DNA from: Verrucomicrobiota bacterium | Lineage (GTDB): Bacteria; Verrucomicrobiota; Verrucomicrobiia; Verrucomicrobiales; Verrucomicrobiaceae | Assembly (NCBI GenBank): GCA_009885695.1 | Contig: VFKE01000039.1 | Span: 1 to 48,984 of the forward strand | DNA length: 48,984 bases | Direction of reading: 5' to 3' | Shown: positions 25,259 to 33,803 of the stretch, piece by piece | How positions within the stretch are numbered: the first letter of the stretch is position 1 | Layout of the letters: each line of letters opens with the position of its first letter | The notes under the pieces: generated by a model | What the model was told of the DNA's origin: nothing | Databases searched by the model: none | What the model saw: the letters and a program-made list of their open reading frames with translations, nothing else | Made by a program: the position numbers and the translations under genes

Positions 25259-25918
25259 ATGACTCATCCTTGGGCGACACTCGGTTCCGGCAAGGGCGCC
25301 GAGTATCAATACTTCGACAAGGAAGCAGATATCGGCGCGGAATGGGGTCACAACCTTCCTCATTGGAGACAAGGTGGCGTGATCTACTTCGTGACGTTCC
25401 GCACTGCGGACTCAATGCCGGCCGATCGAATCGCACTATGGATGTCTGAGCGCGAGGTGTGGCTTGCAAATCATCCTGCTCTGCGCAGCTCAACCATGAC
25501 GAAGGAATATCACCGGATCTTCGCTCAGCGCTGGCACGAATGGCTTGATGAATCACTCGGAGCCTGTGAATTGAAAGAACCCAATCTGCGGCAGATTGTG
25601 GAGGCGACGCTGCGCAGACTCGATGGCAATACTGATGGCTATGCTTTGGTTGAATACGTCATCATGCCCAACCACGTTCATGCTCTCGTGTCTCCAGCGC
25701 CGGGACAATCATTGTCAAAAATCCTGCGGGCATGGAAAAGCGTCTCAGCACATCGCATCAACGATGCCCAGGACAATCGCGGTTCTTTCTGGCAGGAAGA
25801 ATCATGGGATCACATCGTCCGGAGTCCCATACACCTTGAGAAATATCGCAAATACATCCGTGAGAATCCAGATGCGCTGCCCAAAGTGGGTCGGCAGCCC
25901 TCTGCCAACCATTCATAA
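25259..25918 (+). CDS. REP-associated tyrosine transposase (RAYT, Y1-type HUH)
   Basis: A 219-residue single-strand DNA transposase of the RAYT/TnpA-REP group. It has the metal-binding HUH motif in MPNHVHAL (near residue 138) and a candidate catalytic Tyr in HLEKYRKYIRENP (near 200), with the RAYT-like WQEESWDHIVRS between them. N-terminal WRQGGVIYFVTFRTADS is the usual beta-strand entry. RAYTs recognise and cleave their own REP palindromes and are thought to spread them. The last 11 residues are encoded by the right REP unit, so coding and recognition sequence overlap. Confidence 0.92.
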   Translation: MTHPWATLGSGKGAEYQYFDKEADIGAEWGHNLPHWRQGGVIYFVTFRTADSMPADRIALWMSEREVWLANHPALRSSTMTKEYHRIFAQRWHEWLDESLGACELKEPNLRQIVEATLRRLDGNTDGYALVEYVIMPNHVHALVSPAPGQSLSKILRAWKSVSAHRINDAQDNRGSFWQEESWDHIVRSPIHLEKYRKYIRENPDALPKVGRQPSANHS

Positions 25919-25951
25919 AATTCAGAGGTCGGCAGAGGGCTGCCAACCCAC
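25886..25951. repeat. REP pair, right flank of the RAYT gene
   Basis: GTGGGTCGGCAGCCCTCTGC... (25886-25910) and its inverse ending ...GGGCTGCCAACCCAC (25928-25951) with a 17-bp spacer, total 66 bp, exactly as in the left pair. The RAYT stop codon lies in the spacer, and the last base of the pair is the third base of the stop codon of the large gene on the minus strand. Confidence 0.88.
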
Positions 25952-28900
25952 TATTCACTCGGTGGACCGACTTCCTTGACGTCGGCTCCATTGGATTCAC
26001 TCATCACGAGGATGGAAAGTTTTTCCACGAAGTTCAGCTCGCCGGGCTTGAGCATCTGATAGTCGAGCCCGTTGGCCGGCATGTCGGCGCCACGCATCGG
26101 AGTTGGCGGTGGTGGATTCGCCGGGCTGTTCAGGCTGGCATAGTCGAAGCGGCCTCGCAGATCGGTGTAGCCGTCCTTGAAGAACCTCACCGTGCCGCCT
26201 CTCAGCTTGGCATAGACTTTCACATAGGCTTTGGGCAGGGCGCGGTCGCTGCCGCTGTCGCGCACTTCGAGGCGGCCGTAGTTTTCCGAGACCGTGAGCT
26301 TCAGGGTGTTGGCGTGATGGGCCTTGGCCTTGCGCTGTCCGGCACCGAAAACTTCGACGAGGACGTTGGCTTTGGCGTATTCCGCAGGCAGTGGTGCCTC
26401 GAAGTTGTCACTACCCGCCGGCAATTCGAGCCGCGCGGTTTTGTTGGGCTTGATGATGGAGAAGCGGCCCGCGCCTTGTCCGGCGAAGGGACTGCTGCTG
26501 AAGGCGAACTCGGGGTCCATCAGGTAATAGTTCACCGTGACTTCCTTGAGGTTCTTCCAGGTGAGGTTCAGCTTCTGCTTCTCGATCTTGAAATCAAAGG
26601 TCGGCTCCGTCGCGGCGAGCGCAGCCTGGGCTTTCTCGCGGTCGGGTTTTTCCTTTTCCTTCGCGCCCTTGCCTTCGATCTCGTCGATCTGCGATGAAAC
26701 TTCCGCGAACAGATCACGCCAGCGTGTGACGGGCTCCGCAGACCGCTGGCTGGCGATGCCGCGCGCTTCGGCGAGGTTGCCTTCGTAGAAAGCCGCGTAA
26801 CATTTCAGGTAGTCGTGCTGGATTTTCACGGGCAGCTCCGCGGCATTGACCTGATGGAAACGCGCCAGCGCCTCGTCCACGCGGTCCTGGAGGAAGAGAT
26901 GGTAAGTCGCGCTCATGTTGTCCATGGCATCCAGAGTGGGCTTGTGGGCCAGGATGTTCATGAGCGACAAATACTGCGTGCGCTGCTCCGGCGTGGCGAT
27001 GCGCCGCTCGCTGCCGACCCGGTGCGCGCGCTGGTTCACCAGCGGAGAATACTCCAGATGCTCGTAGCTGCGGCGCTCGATGGGATCGACGCTGAGCAGC
27101 CTGGACTCAAACCACGCACCGCAGCGCGCGATGAAGTCGTTCCGGTGCCGGAGGAATTCCCGCATCGGTGCGGGCTCATTGTGCATCACGCCGTAGCTGT
27201 AAAGCGTGGCGTCGTAGTGGTGCCGCTTCTCAAGGAGTGCGATCATCGTGCGGAAGAAGCCAACGTCCTTGCGGCAGCGCCAGGCGACGCGCTCCAGCTT
27301 GAGGCGATTAATGTTGTTCTGCGCCAAGAACGCCAGCACCTCAGCGTCAGTGCCGTATTGCGAGATGTAATCCCACGAGGCTTTGTCCACTTCGGTGAGC
27401 TTGTTCACGACGTTGAACATGAAGGCTGCTGCCGCTGCCACTGCCGTGCCGCGCACGCTGGTGTTTACGGGATAATGCGCGAACTTCAGTGCGTTTGCGC
27501 CCGGTTGCGGGAAGTAGAAGTAATACTCGAAGGTCCGTGTCGTGTAAGGTTCCAGCAGCACATGCTGGCTGAAGGTCACACGACTCCTCATCACAGGCAG
27601 CGCACCTTGGGGAATCTGCAGCAGCAGATCGAGATCGGCCGGCGAACTGGAAGGATTCGTGACCACGATGTTCGCGCCATAGACCGCGCCGCTGAGGAAT
27701 TCCGTGGTGATGTATTTGTCGAACTTCAGATTTCCATCCATGCGGTAGCGGTCGCCGTGGCGGAAGAAGGACTGGCTGACCAGAAGCTGCTGTGCTTGCG
27801 CGGCGGGCGCGGTGGCAGGAAGGATTTCCTTGTGGAAGATCACGACCGGGCCGCCGGCAGTGATGGTCATGCGGCCATCGGCGACTTTCGATCCGTGCTT
27901 CGGCGCATCGAACGGCAGATCGAGCACACCGAGGGCGAGCATGATCTCCGCAAAGCTGTGATGGGCCTCCGTCAGATGCGAGGAGACGAATGCTCCCTTG
28001 CCGTTCCATTCCGCGAGATCGCGCCAGAAGGCGTTCACCGCGATGAGTTCCGGCCCCTGCTGCGCCAGCGGCAGATGCCAGTAGTTGTTTTCCGCCCATA
28101 CCTTCACCGGCCCAAGCTGGCGGTAGTAGGCGCGCACCTGGGCCCGTTTCTCTGCCACTTCCTCGCCCTCGGCGACGAGATTACCGAGCATATCCATTTC
28201 GTCGGCGCCCCTCTTCAAGCCTTCCTTTTCTTTATCCAGAGATTCCACTCTTCTCTCGCGCCTGTCTTTGCCTAACTGTTTTTTGCTTTCTTCCTGTCGG
28301 GCGTAAAATCGATCTTCCGCATTCTTCTCGTCGGCCGTGACATACGAGAACGTAATCGAGGATGTTGCTGCGTGAGAAGCTGGGAGGTCCATGACTGGAG
28401 CGCCGGCAGCTGCTGCCTTGAGATTCGCTTTTTTAGCCCTAAACACTTCACCAGTGGGTATGACCGGTTCATTATTGGCACTCATACCGCCAATGTCGCC
28501 TGAACCATTGATATCCAGCGCACGGCCACGCAGCGCGGTTTCAAAGAGACGATCCTCCTCCGCGTAGTTGGGCAGAATCAGCTCCCAAAGCTCGCGCAGA
28601 TGACGCGCGGCGTTTTTTGTTTCCTCCGGCAGACGACGGCCCAGCAACGCGCGCTCGGCGGCGTTCAGCCTGGCGTAACGCCAGGATTCGAGATGCCGGT
28701 GCAGGTCCAGGCCCAGCAGGTATTCATCGAGGAAGGTCTTGTCCTTTTTGTTCGCCAGATACGGCTTGATGACCTTGTCAAAAAACTGCGGGTCTTTGCG
28801 CGAGAGGAAGAAGCTCAGCTCATGGCAGGCGAACTCGCTGTATTTCGCGCGCTTCTCCTCGTCCTTGAGCTTGGGCCATTCGAGTATCCAGGCGAACTTC

Positions 28901-31900
28901 GCCAGTTCCGGGCTGCCGCTCAAGGTGGTGTAGAGACTGAAGACACCACCCAGTGTGTCGTAGGTTTCCATCTCGCTGGTGCGGATGTCGGCCAGCGTCA
29001 GGGCCGCGCCGGTCTGCAAGACGGTGGCTTGTTTCTTTTCCGAGAAAGGCTTGGCCGGATCCAGCGGTTTGGGCAGGCGCAGGTCGGTGAACTTGGTGCC
29101 CTGTTCCGGCAGCGTGAAATGACGCTGCACGGCGTTGGACAAGTCCTCGGCATAAACTTCGATGAATTGGCGGTCGCCCAATAACTTGAGCGGAACCCGC
29201 ACGATGCCATTTTTGTCAGGCACTAAATTGAGAAGAACCGGCGCAGCATTGGCCAGGAAATCGAGATTGACGCCACCGGCGGCAGCCATGCGCGCTGCTT
29301 TATCCACGGGCTCTGATACTACGGGCGCGCCGAGTCCACCAACCCCTGCCCGCTCTCCACGCGTGGCACCTGCGGCCTGTCCGCCCTTCGAGTGAATCTC
29401 TGACTGACCGGTCGTGCGCAGCTCCCAGGGATTCAGCAGCAGGCCGGGGCGCGTCAGCATGTTGCCGGGGAAAATTTTGGCAAAGCGGCGATCGAGAATG
29501 TAGCGGTATTCATCGCCGATCTCACGACCTGCGGAGTAGAGGTTCGGCATCTGGGCCGGTTCCAGCATCGAAGGTGAAAAGCGCATGAATCCGGACAATG
29601 ATCCGAACACCGCGAACGAAGGATGAAAGCGCGAGGCTGCCACGCTGACCTGCGTGAAGGGATTTCCATTCGCCAGTTTCACCACAAAATCATTCCCCTC
29701 GACTGACGTGCTGACGATGTTCAGCGGATGGAGGCTGCGGATTTCCAGATTGCGCCTGCCGCCGAAGACCCAGCCGTAACCGGCCGTGCCTTTTGTGATC
29801 CGGATTTTTATCTGGGCATCATCGGAGTCACGCAGGATCAGCCGGTAATCTCCCGGTGCCAGCCCGGAGATGGTGAACACATGCGCGCCTTTTCCTTCTG
29901 CCGGCGGCTTGATGTTTTCGCTGCGATCCGCGACGGGGTTGTCCTCGCGCAATTCCAGCAGGGCGTAGTTCGCGGCCTTGAATCCATCGGCGACGGGAAC
30001 TTCGATGACATCATCGCTGCCTGCGTTGATCTGGTCAGAGCGCAAGAGCTGGTCACGGGCGGGGTAGGTGTTGCTTTCCGTGATGCCGGATGCTTCGGCG
30101 GCGATGTGGTTGATGCCTTCGAGTTTGCCCAGTTGCACCCGGCCTTTTTCGTCCGTGCGCAGCGGAGCGTAGACGACCTGGGAATGACCGGTGCGCCAGA
30201 ATTTGAAGACCACCTGCAGGTCTTGGACGGGCTCGCCATTTTTGCCCAGCAGTTCGAAGATGTGCTCGTTTCCCAGCTTGGAAAAATGTCCGGCGCGCGT
30301 CAGTTCCGTGGTGTCGATTCCATTCAAGCTCCAGGAACGGCTCCGGGTGACGATGGTTTTTTCCTGTCCCTTGCTCATCTGCTCCACCGTCGCGGAAAGC
30401 GTGGCGCTGATGGACTGCAAACGGTCGGGGATCGAGATGACGTGGGTCAGCAAACTTCCGGACTCCAGTTTGATCGGCTTGATTTCTTTCGTGGTGCTGA
30501 CGCCGTCGAGCGTGGTGGTGGTGACGGACAGCTTCGCATCCTTCAGCAACGCCAGCGGCTGCAAGGCATTGCCGGCGAGAAGGGCGGTTCTCACCGCGAG
30601 CGTCGCCTCATGCCCGGCAATCAACTGCTCGCGGTTGAGATAAAACTGCGCGTCGAGCTGGTAGTTCTCGGCATGATGTTCGAAGTCCGTGAGCGTGGCG
30701 AAGGTGCCGTCTTTGTCGGCCAGGATGACCGGACGACGATCAGGATTCGCCGTGAATGGCACGGTGATGGAGCCGGTCTTGGCATCCGGGGTGAACTTGC
30801 GGCCGTCGAGCCACACGACCGCGTCTTTCACGGGCGCGTGTTTTTCATCCAGCACGGTGATCTGGTCGCCTGCCGCACCCGTTCTCTGAACGAGATGCCA
30901 CTGGCCGGTCCGGATCAGCGCGCGGCTGGAGCGTCCGCCGCCGATGAGCTCGATGACCCACACACCGCGTTTGCCATTCAGCTCCGGAAAGCTGTAGCTG
31001 CGCCGCACGCGCTGAAAGGGCGTCTCCGCATAGGAATGCGTGGCCTCGGTGTTGGCCACGAGACCATCGAGATTGAGATCCGTGTTGAGCTGGCGCTGGT
31101 TCTGCAAGAAAAAGCCGAGCGTGTTGATTTCATAAATGCGGACGATGAGCTGCGGCACGTTCTTCACATGCAGGTCGAGGCTGACATCGTCGCCCACATT
31201 GACGAAAGGCTTGTTCTGCAAAGCGAAATCAATGTCCACGCGGTCCTTCAGCGCTTGAAATGCGGACGCGGAGAGCAGCGAGGCCCAACGCTCCGGCTTG
31301 TCTTTGCCGGAAGTGATCATCGCTTCAGCGAACACGGGCTTCAGCCAGTCGGCACTGACGTAATCCGTGTAGGGAGCGATGGCGGAAAGTGGGTCCGCCT
31401 TGGCTTCCTCGGCGGCTTTGGGCAGCAGGTTGAGGAAATAATCTCGCACCAGCGCCTCATCCGTGCCGATGGGCGGGAAAGAAAGTCGCGCCTCGCCGAA
31501 CGAGGCATTGAGATCGCTCCAGTTGGTCCCGGTGTTCTGCAACTGCTCCCGCCAGAGCGGCGCGATGTAATAAACCTGACGCGGCAGCTTGAGGTATTCG
31601 AGGAAGCGCCCGGCGTCATAGATGCCCTGCTGCCGGTCGTGCTCGAGCCGGCGGTAGAGGATGGATGCCTTGAGGGAGTTGAAGGAAGGCGGGAGCGTTT
31701 TCGCGTAAGCCCAAAGACGTTCGAGCCAGGCCTCGCGCACGACAGGATCAAAGTCAGCGTCTTCATCCGCGCCCGGCAGCAGCTTGGCGATGCGTGCATT
31801 GACATAAGCCGGCTCATTGGCCATGCGCGGGACAAGTTTCACAAGTTTATCGAGCTGCTCCGGCAGCAGCTTCGCATGAATGGGGAATGCGCCAAAGCCG

Positions 31901-32517
31901 GGCGCGTCCTTGCGCTTCAAATCCACCGCGATCATTTCCACCAGTCCCGTCACATCCGGCTGCGTGAGGCGGGAAAGCAAAGCGCGGATTTGCGAGACCG
32001 ACAGTGTTGTCTTGTCACGCACCAGCCGCTCCAGTTCCAGCACCGATAAACCCGGCAAGTCGCTATTGTGAAGCCCCATCCCCAGAAAGATGTCACGGGA
32101 AATCCGCGCTTGATCTAGCGTCGTGGGCAGGTCCGGCTTTTTATCGCGAACTTCCTGCTGGTGGTTGAACTGGAGGTTCAGCTTGTCCCGCAGCCATTTC
32201 AGCGTCCGCTGTGGATCGGCATCGTAAGCCAGCAGCGCCTCGCGATTCTCGATGATGTCGCGCAACCCGGAGGTGCTGGGAAATTGTCCGCGCCAAGCCT
32301 TCATGGTCTCGGCGAACTTGGTGGCGTTCCTTGTGCTCTGATAATGCAGCGCATGGAAGAAGTAGAACTCCTCGGTTCCCGGCGCCAGTTCGGTCAGCGC
32401 CTTGTCGCGGTCGGCGGCCAGGGCGAATTTTTCGATGAAGCCGATTTCATTGGCCGCGTAAATTGACGCGGATAGCGCGAAGAATGTGAGGGCGAGGAAG
32501 AGTGGATTTATTTTCAT
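25951..32517 (-). CDS. Giant secreted protein (2188 residues), alpha-2-macroglobulin-like in parts
   Basis: A signal peptide (LFLALTFFALSASIYA, residues about 5-21) precedes a very long extracytoplasmic protein. Residues 30-430 are largely helical. A beta domain from about 435 to 520 (VNVGDDVSLDLHVKNVPQL, then RVRRSYSFPEL) and its continuation (VLDEKHAPVKDAVVWLDGR, near 580) resemble macroglobulin-type MG domains. No thioester CxEQ motif was seen. A charged, coiled-coil-like stretch lies near 1380-1460, a helical-repeat-like part near 1750-1980, and a final carboxypeptidase-regulatory-like beta domain near 2080-2150 (VRDSGSDRALPKAYVKVYAK). The start ATG 32517 is the one in front of the signal peptide. 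No homolog function is known to me; protease trapping or surface protection are only possibilities. Confidence 0.7.
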   Translation of the reverse strand: MKINPLFLALTFFALSASIYAANEIGFIEKFALAADRDKALTELAPGTEEFYFFHALHYQSTRNATKFAETMKAWRGQFPSTSGLRDIIENREALLAYDADPQRTLKWLRDKLNLQFNHQQEVRDKKPDLPTTLDQARISRDIFLGMGLHNSDLPGLSVLELERLVRDKTTLSVSQIRALLSRLTQPDVTGLVEMIAVDLKRKDAPGFGAFPIHAKLLPEQLDKLVKLVPRMANEPAYVNARIAKLLPGADEDADFDPVVREAWLERLWAYAKTLPPSFNSLKASILYRRLEHDRQQGIYDAGRFLEYLKLPRQVYYIAPLWREQLQNTGTNWSDLNASFGEARLSFPPIGTDEALVRDYFLNLLPKAAEEAKADPLSAIAPYTDYVSADWLKPVFAEAMITSGKDKPERWASLLSASAFQALKDRVDIDFALQNKPFVNVGDDVSLDLHVKNVPQLIVRIYEINTLGFFLQNQRQLNTDLNLDGLVANTEATHSYAETPFQRVRRSYSFPELNGKRGVWVIELIGGGRSSRALIRTGQWHLVQRTGAAGDQITVLDEKHAPVKDAVVWLDGRKFTPDAKTGSITVPFTANPDRRPVILADKDGTFATLTDFEHHAENYQLDAQFYLNREQLIAGHEATLAVRTALLAGNALQPLALLKDAKLSVTTTTLDGVSTTKEIKPIKLESGSLLTHVISIPDRLQSISATLSATVEQMSKGQEKTIVTRSRSWSLNGIDTTELTRAGHFSKLGNEHIFELLGKNGEPVQDLQVVFKFWRTGHSQVVYAPLRTDEKGRVQLGKLEGINHIAAEASGITESNTYPARDQLLRSDQINAGSDDVIEVPVADGFKAANYALLELREDNPVADRSENIKPPAEGKGAHVFTISGLAPGDYRLILRDSDDAQIKIRITKGTAGYGWVFGGRRNLEIRSLHPLNIVSTSVEGNDFVVKLANGNPFTQVSVAASRFHPSFAVFGSLSGFMRFSPSMLEPAQMPNLYSAGREIGDEYRYILDRRFAKIFPGNMLTRPGLLLNPWELRTTGQSEIHSKGGQAAGATRGERAGVGGLGAPVVSEPVDKAARMAAAGGVNLDFLANAAPVLLNLVPDKNGIVRVPLKLLGDRQFIEVYAEDLSNAVQRHFTLPEQGTKFTDLRLPKPLDPAKPFSEKKQATVLQTGAALTLADIRTSEMETYDTLGGVFSLYTTLSGSPELAKFAWILEWPKLKDEEKRAKYSEFACHELSFFLSRKDPQFFDKVIKPYLANKKDKTFLDEYLLGLDLHRHLESWRYARLNAAERALLGRRLPEETKNAARHLRELWELILPNYAEEDRLFETALRGRALDINGSGDIGGMSANNEPVIPTGEVFRAKKANLKAAAAGAPVMDLPASHAATSSITFSYVTADEKNAEDRFYARQEESKKQLGKDRRERRVESLDKEKEGLKRGADEMDMLGNLVAEGEEVAEKRAQVRAYYRQLGPVKVWAENNYWHLPLAQQGPELIAVNAFWRDLAEWNGKGAFVSSHLTEAHHSFAEIMLALGVLDLPFDAPKHGSKVADGRMTITAGGPVVIFHKEILPATAPAAQAQQLLVSQSFFRHGDRYRMDGNLKFDKYITTEFLSGAVYGANIVVTNPSSSPADLDLLLQIPQGALPVMRSRVTFSQHVLLEPYTTRTFEYYFYFPQPGANALKFAHYPVNTSVRGTAVAAAAAFMFNVVNKLTEVDKASWDYISQYGTDAEVLAFLAQNNINRLKLERVAWRCRKDVGFFRTMIALLEKRHHYDATLYSYGVMHNEPAPMREFLRHRNDFIARCGAWFESRLLSVDPIERRSYEHLEYSPLVNQRAHRVGSERRIATPEQRTQYLSLMNILAHKPTLDAMDNMSATYHLFLQDRVDEALARFHQVNAAELPVKIQHDYLKCYAAFYEGNLAEARGIASQRSAEPVTRWRDLFAEVSSQIDEIEGKGAKEKEKPDREKAQAALAATEPTFDFKIEKQKLNLTWKNLKEVTVNYYLMDPEFAFSSSPFAGQGAGRFSIIKPNKTARLELPAGSDNFEAPLPAEYAKANVLVEVFGAGQRKAKAHHANTLKLTVSENYGRLEVRDSGSDRALPKAYVKVYAKLRGGTVRFFKDGYTDLRGRFDYASLNSPANPPPPTPMRGADMPANGLDYQMLKPGELNFVEKLSILVMSESNGADVKEVGPPSE

Positions 32518-32581
32518 AATCTGAGGGGTGACGGGGGCATAACGGGCGGACGGGACATTTCTTGGAAAATAGATCCGAATC

Positions 32582-32646
32582 TTACTTCTGCGCTGAGAGA
32601 TAGTCACGCAGATTGCACGACCAGGCCTTGCCACCGGTGTGGGATT
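32582..32646 (-). pseudogene. Fossil 3' gene end upstream of the giant protein gene
   Basis: Read on the minus strand, this stretch encodes HTGGKAWSCNLRDYLSAQK followed by TAA. Nearly the same peptide with its own stop is encoded at 33567-33663. Nothing upstream continues the frame, so it is the truncated tail of a lost gene copy. About 65 bp of further similarity between the two loci follow, up to the start codon of each downstream gene. Confidence 0.55.
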
Positions 32647-32757
32647 TGCTGCTAGGAATTTGCTTTCACTCCCCGCGCGCGCCACCAACCCACGACGCAC
32701 ATCAGAGCCGGGGAGTAAGGGGGTTTGTTGTATCAGTATGCCAGATTACCTGGCTGG

Positions 32758-33501
32758 CTATTCCACTGGTTTTTTCTTGATGGGCGTAATTGCCACGATC
32801 AGACGTTCTGGAAATTTTGAACCGTCATGAGTGACATAGTCGTGATTCCATTGCAGGTGGACCAACTCACCGGGGTTGAGAGCAAGGATGACCTCCCGGG
32901 TTGCCTCTGGCACCTTCGGGTGCTTCATGTTGTCCTCGATGAGCACCATGAAATTCTCCTGTTTCGGATCACCGTATTCACCTGGCTTTTTATAGTCTAG
33001 GTATTTGACGATCTTGAAGGTCGCGAGCTTGCCCGACTCGCCACATCGGTCAGGGCAAAGCGAGGTACGTCCCATGCATTGGTGATCCGACAAGCCCATA
33101 AAGCTAGCCTCGGTGTCATGGAAGGAAAGCAATTCGCGATCTTTTTTCGGCCCTGAATTGTTTTTTTGCATCAGTTTCATTTCTACGGACTTACGCCATT
33201 CGTTTGAGCCTGCTTTCGGCCCTTTGCCCACAGCGTCACCGATTTTGAGCTGTTTGGACAAAGCATTCGCCCATTCATCGCTACCAATGTCGGGGCCATG
33301 CCCTTGATCATCGGTTACCGGATGCAGTTTCTCCGCCCATTCCGCCCAAGCCTTCCAATCCTCAGGCGCGGCATTTACGAAAGTTTTCACCCCTGTTGAA
33401 ACTCCAGAGGATATTCTGAAAATGGATTCGTTGGCAGCGCTTGAGAACACTGTTAGAATCAGGGTTGATGCCAGTGACAGCACAATTGTAGTTGTTTTCA
33501 T
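32758..33501 (-). CDS. Secreted protein of unknown function
   Basis: A 247-residue protein with a clear signal peptide (TIVLSLASTLILTVFSSA). An internal duplication is visible: GHGPDIGSDEWANALSKQLK and GKGPKAGSNEWRKSVEMKL. A cysteine cluster follows (HQCMGRTSLCPDRCGESG, near residues 140-157), then a beta-rich end (VILALNPGELVHLQWNHDYV) resembling ligand-binding or OB-type strands. No family recognised. Start ATG 33501 is the one before the signal peptide. It shares a duplicated upstream region with the giant gene, so the two may be co-regulated. Confidence 0.65.
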   Translation of the reverse strand: MKTTTIVLSLASTLILTVFSSAANESIFRISSGVSTGVKTFVNAAPEDWKAWAEWAEKLHPVTDDQGHGPDIGSDEWANALSKQLKIGDAVGKGPKAGSNEWRKSVEMKLMQKNNSGPKKDRELLSFHDTEASFMGLSDHQCMGRTSLCPDRCGESGKLATFKIVKYLDYKKPGEYGDPKQENFMVLIEDNMKHPKVPEATREVILALNPGELVHLQWNHDYVTHDGSKFPERLIVAITPIKKKPVE

Positions 33502-33566
33502 AGTCTGATGGGTGGCGGCAGGCATAACGGCTGACCGGCGCATTTCTTGGAATATAGTTTTAAAGA

Positions 33567-33663
33567 CTACTTCTGCGCCGCGAGATAGTCACGAAGATTG
33601 CACGACCAGGCCTTGCCGCCGGTGTGGGATCGCTTCACGCGGGTGAGCAGGACGATGCGGTCG
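33567..33663 (-). pseudogene. Fossil 3' gene end upstream of the secreted protein gene
   Basis: On the minus strand the frame reads TDRIVLLTRVKRSHTGGKAW, continues SCNLRDYLAAQK, then TAG. It extends farther upstream than the copy at 32582 and is probably the last third of a small lost domain. The two fossils and the DNA following them align up to the start codons of the two secreted-protein genes, indicating an old tandem duplication. Confidence 0.55.
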
Positions 33664-33743
33664 GTTCATTTCTGTTTTGCATGTTGCTTATTTCATTTTA
33701 GCAAGCCATCCGCTTCTAATCGGCAAGCCCGGTTTTTCCCCGC

Positions 33744-33761
33744 TTGTGAAATTTTTCACAA
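33744..33761 (+). promoter_or_regulatory. Rex-type operator upstream of nuoF
   Basis: TTGTGAAATTTTTCACAA, identical to the nuoE site, 42 bp before the nuoF ATG. CTTGC follows after 6 nt, as at nuoE and nuoG. If TTGTGA served as a -35 element, the hexamer CCTTGC would sit 17 bp downstream, where a -10 is expected, but it does not resemble TATAAT. Confidence 0.82.
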
Positions 33762-33803
33762 AACGGCCTTGCCCCGGCGCTTCCCGCTTCCATCTTGCAG
33801 CCG

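Noticed and set aside
26815-28275. 486-codon plus-strand frame opposite the giant gene
   Set aside because: Same reason: a low-complexity shadow rich in His, Arg and Glu with no domain.
29728-32049. 773-codon plus-strand frame opposite the giant gene
   Set aside because: It is a shadow frame caused by the codon usage of the minus-strand gene; that gene has a signal peptide and coherent domains, whereas this frame has neither.
22189-33761. CRP/FNR-type site reading of the three palindromes
   Set aside because: The core TGTGA-N6-TCACA also fits CRP, so it is not excluded, but the full 18-bp symmetry and the NADH dehydrogenase targets fit Rex better.
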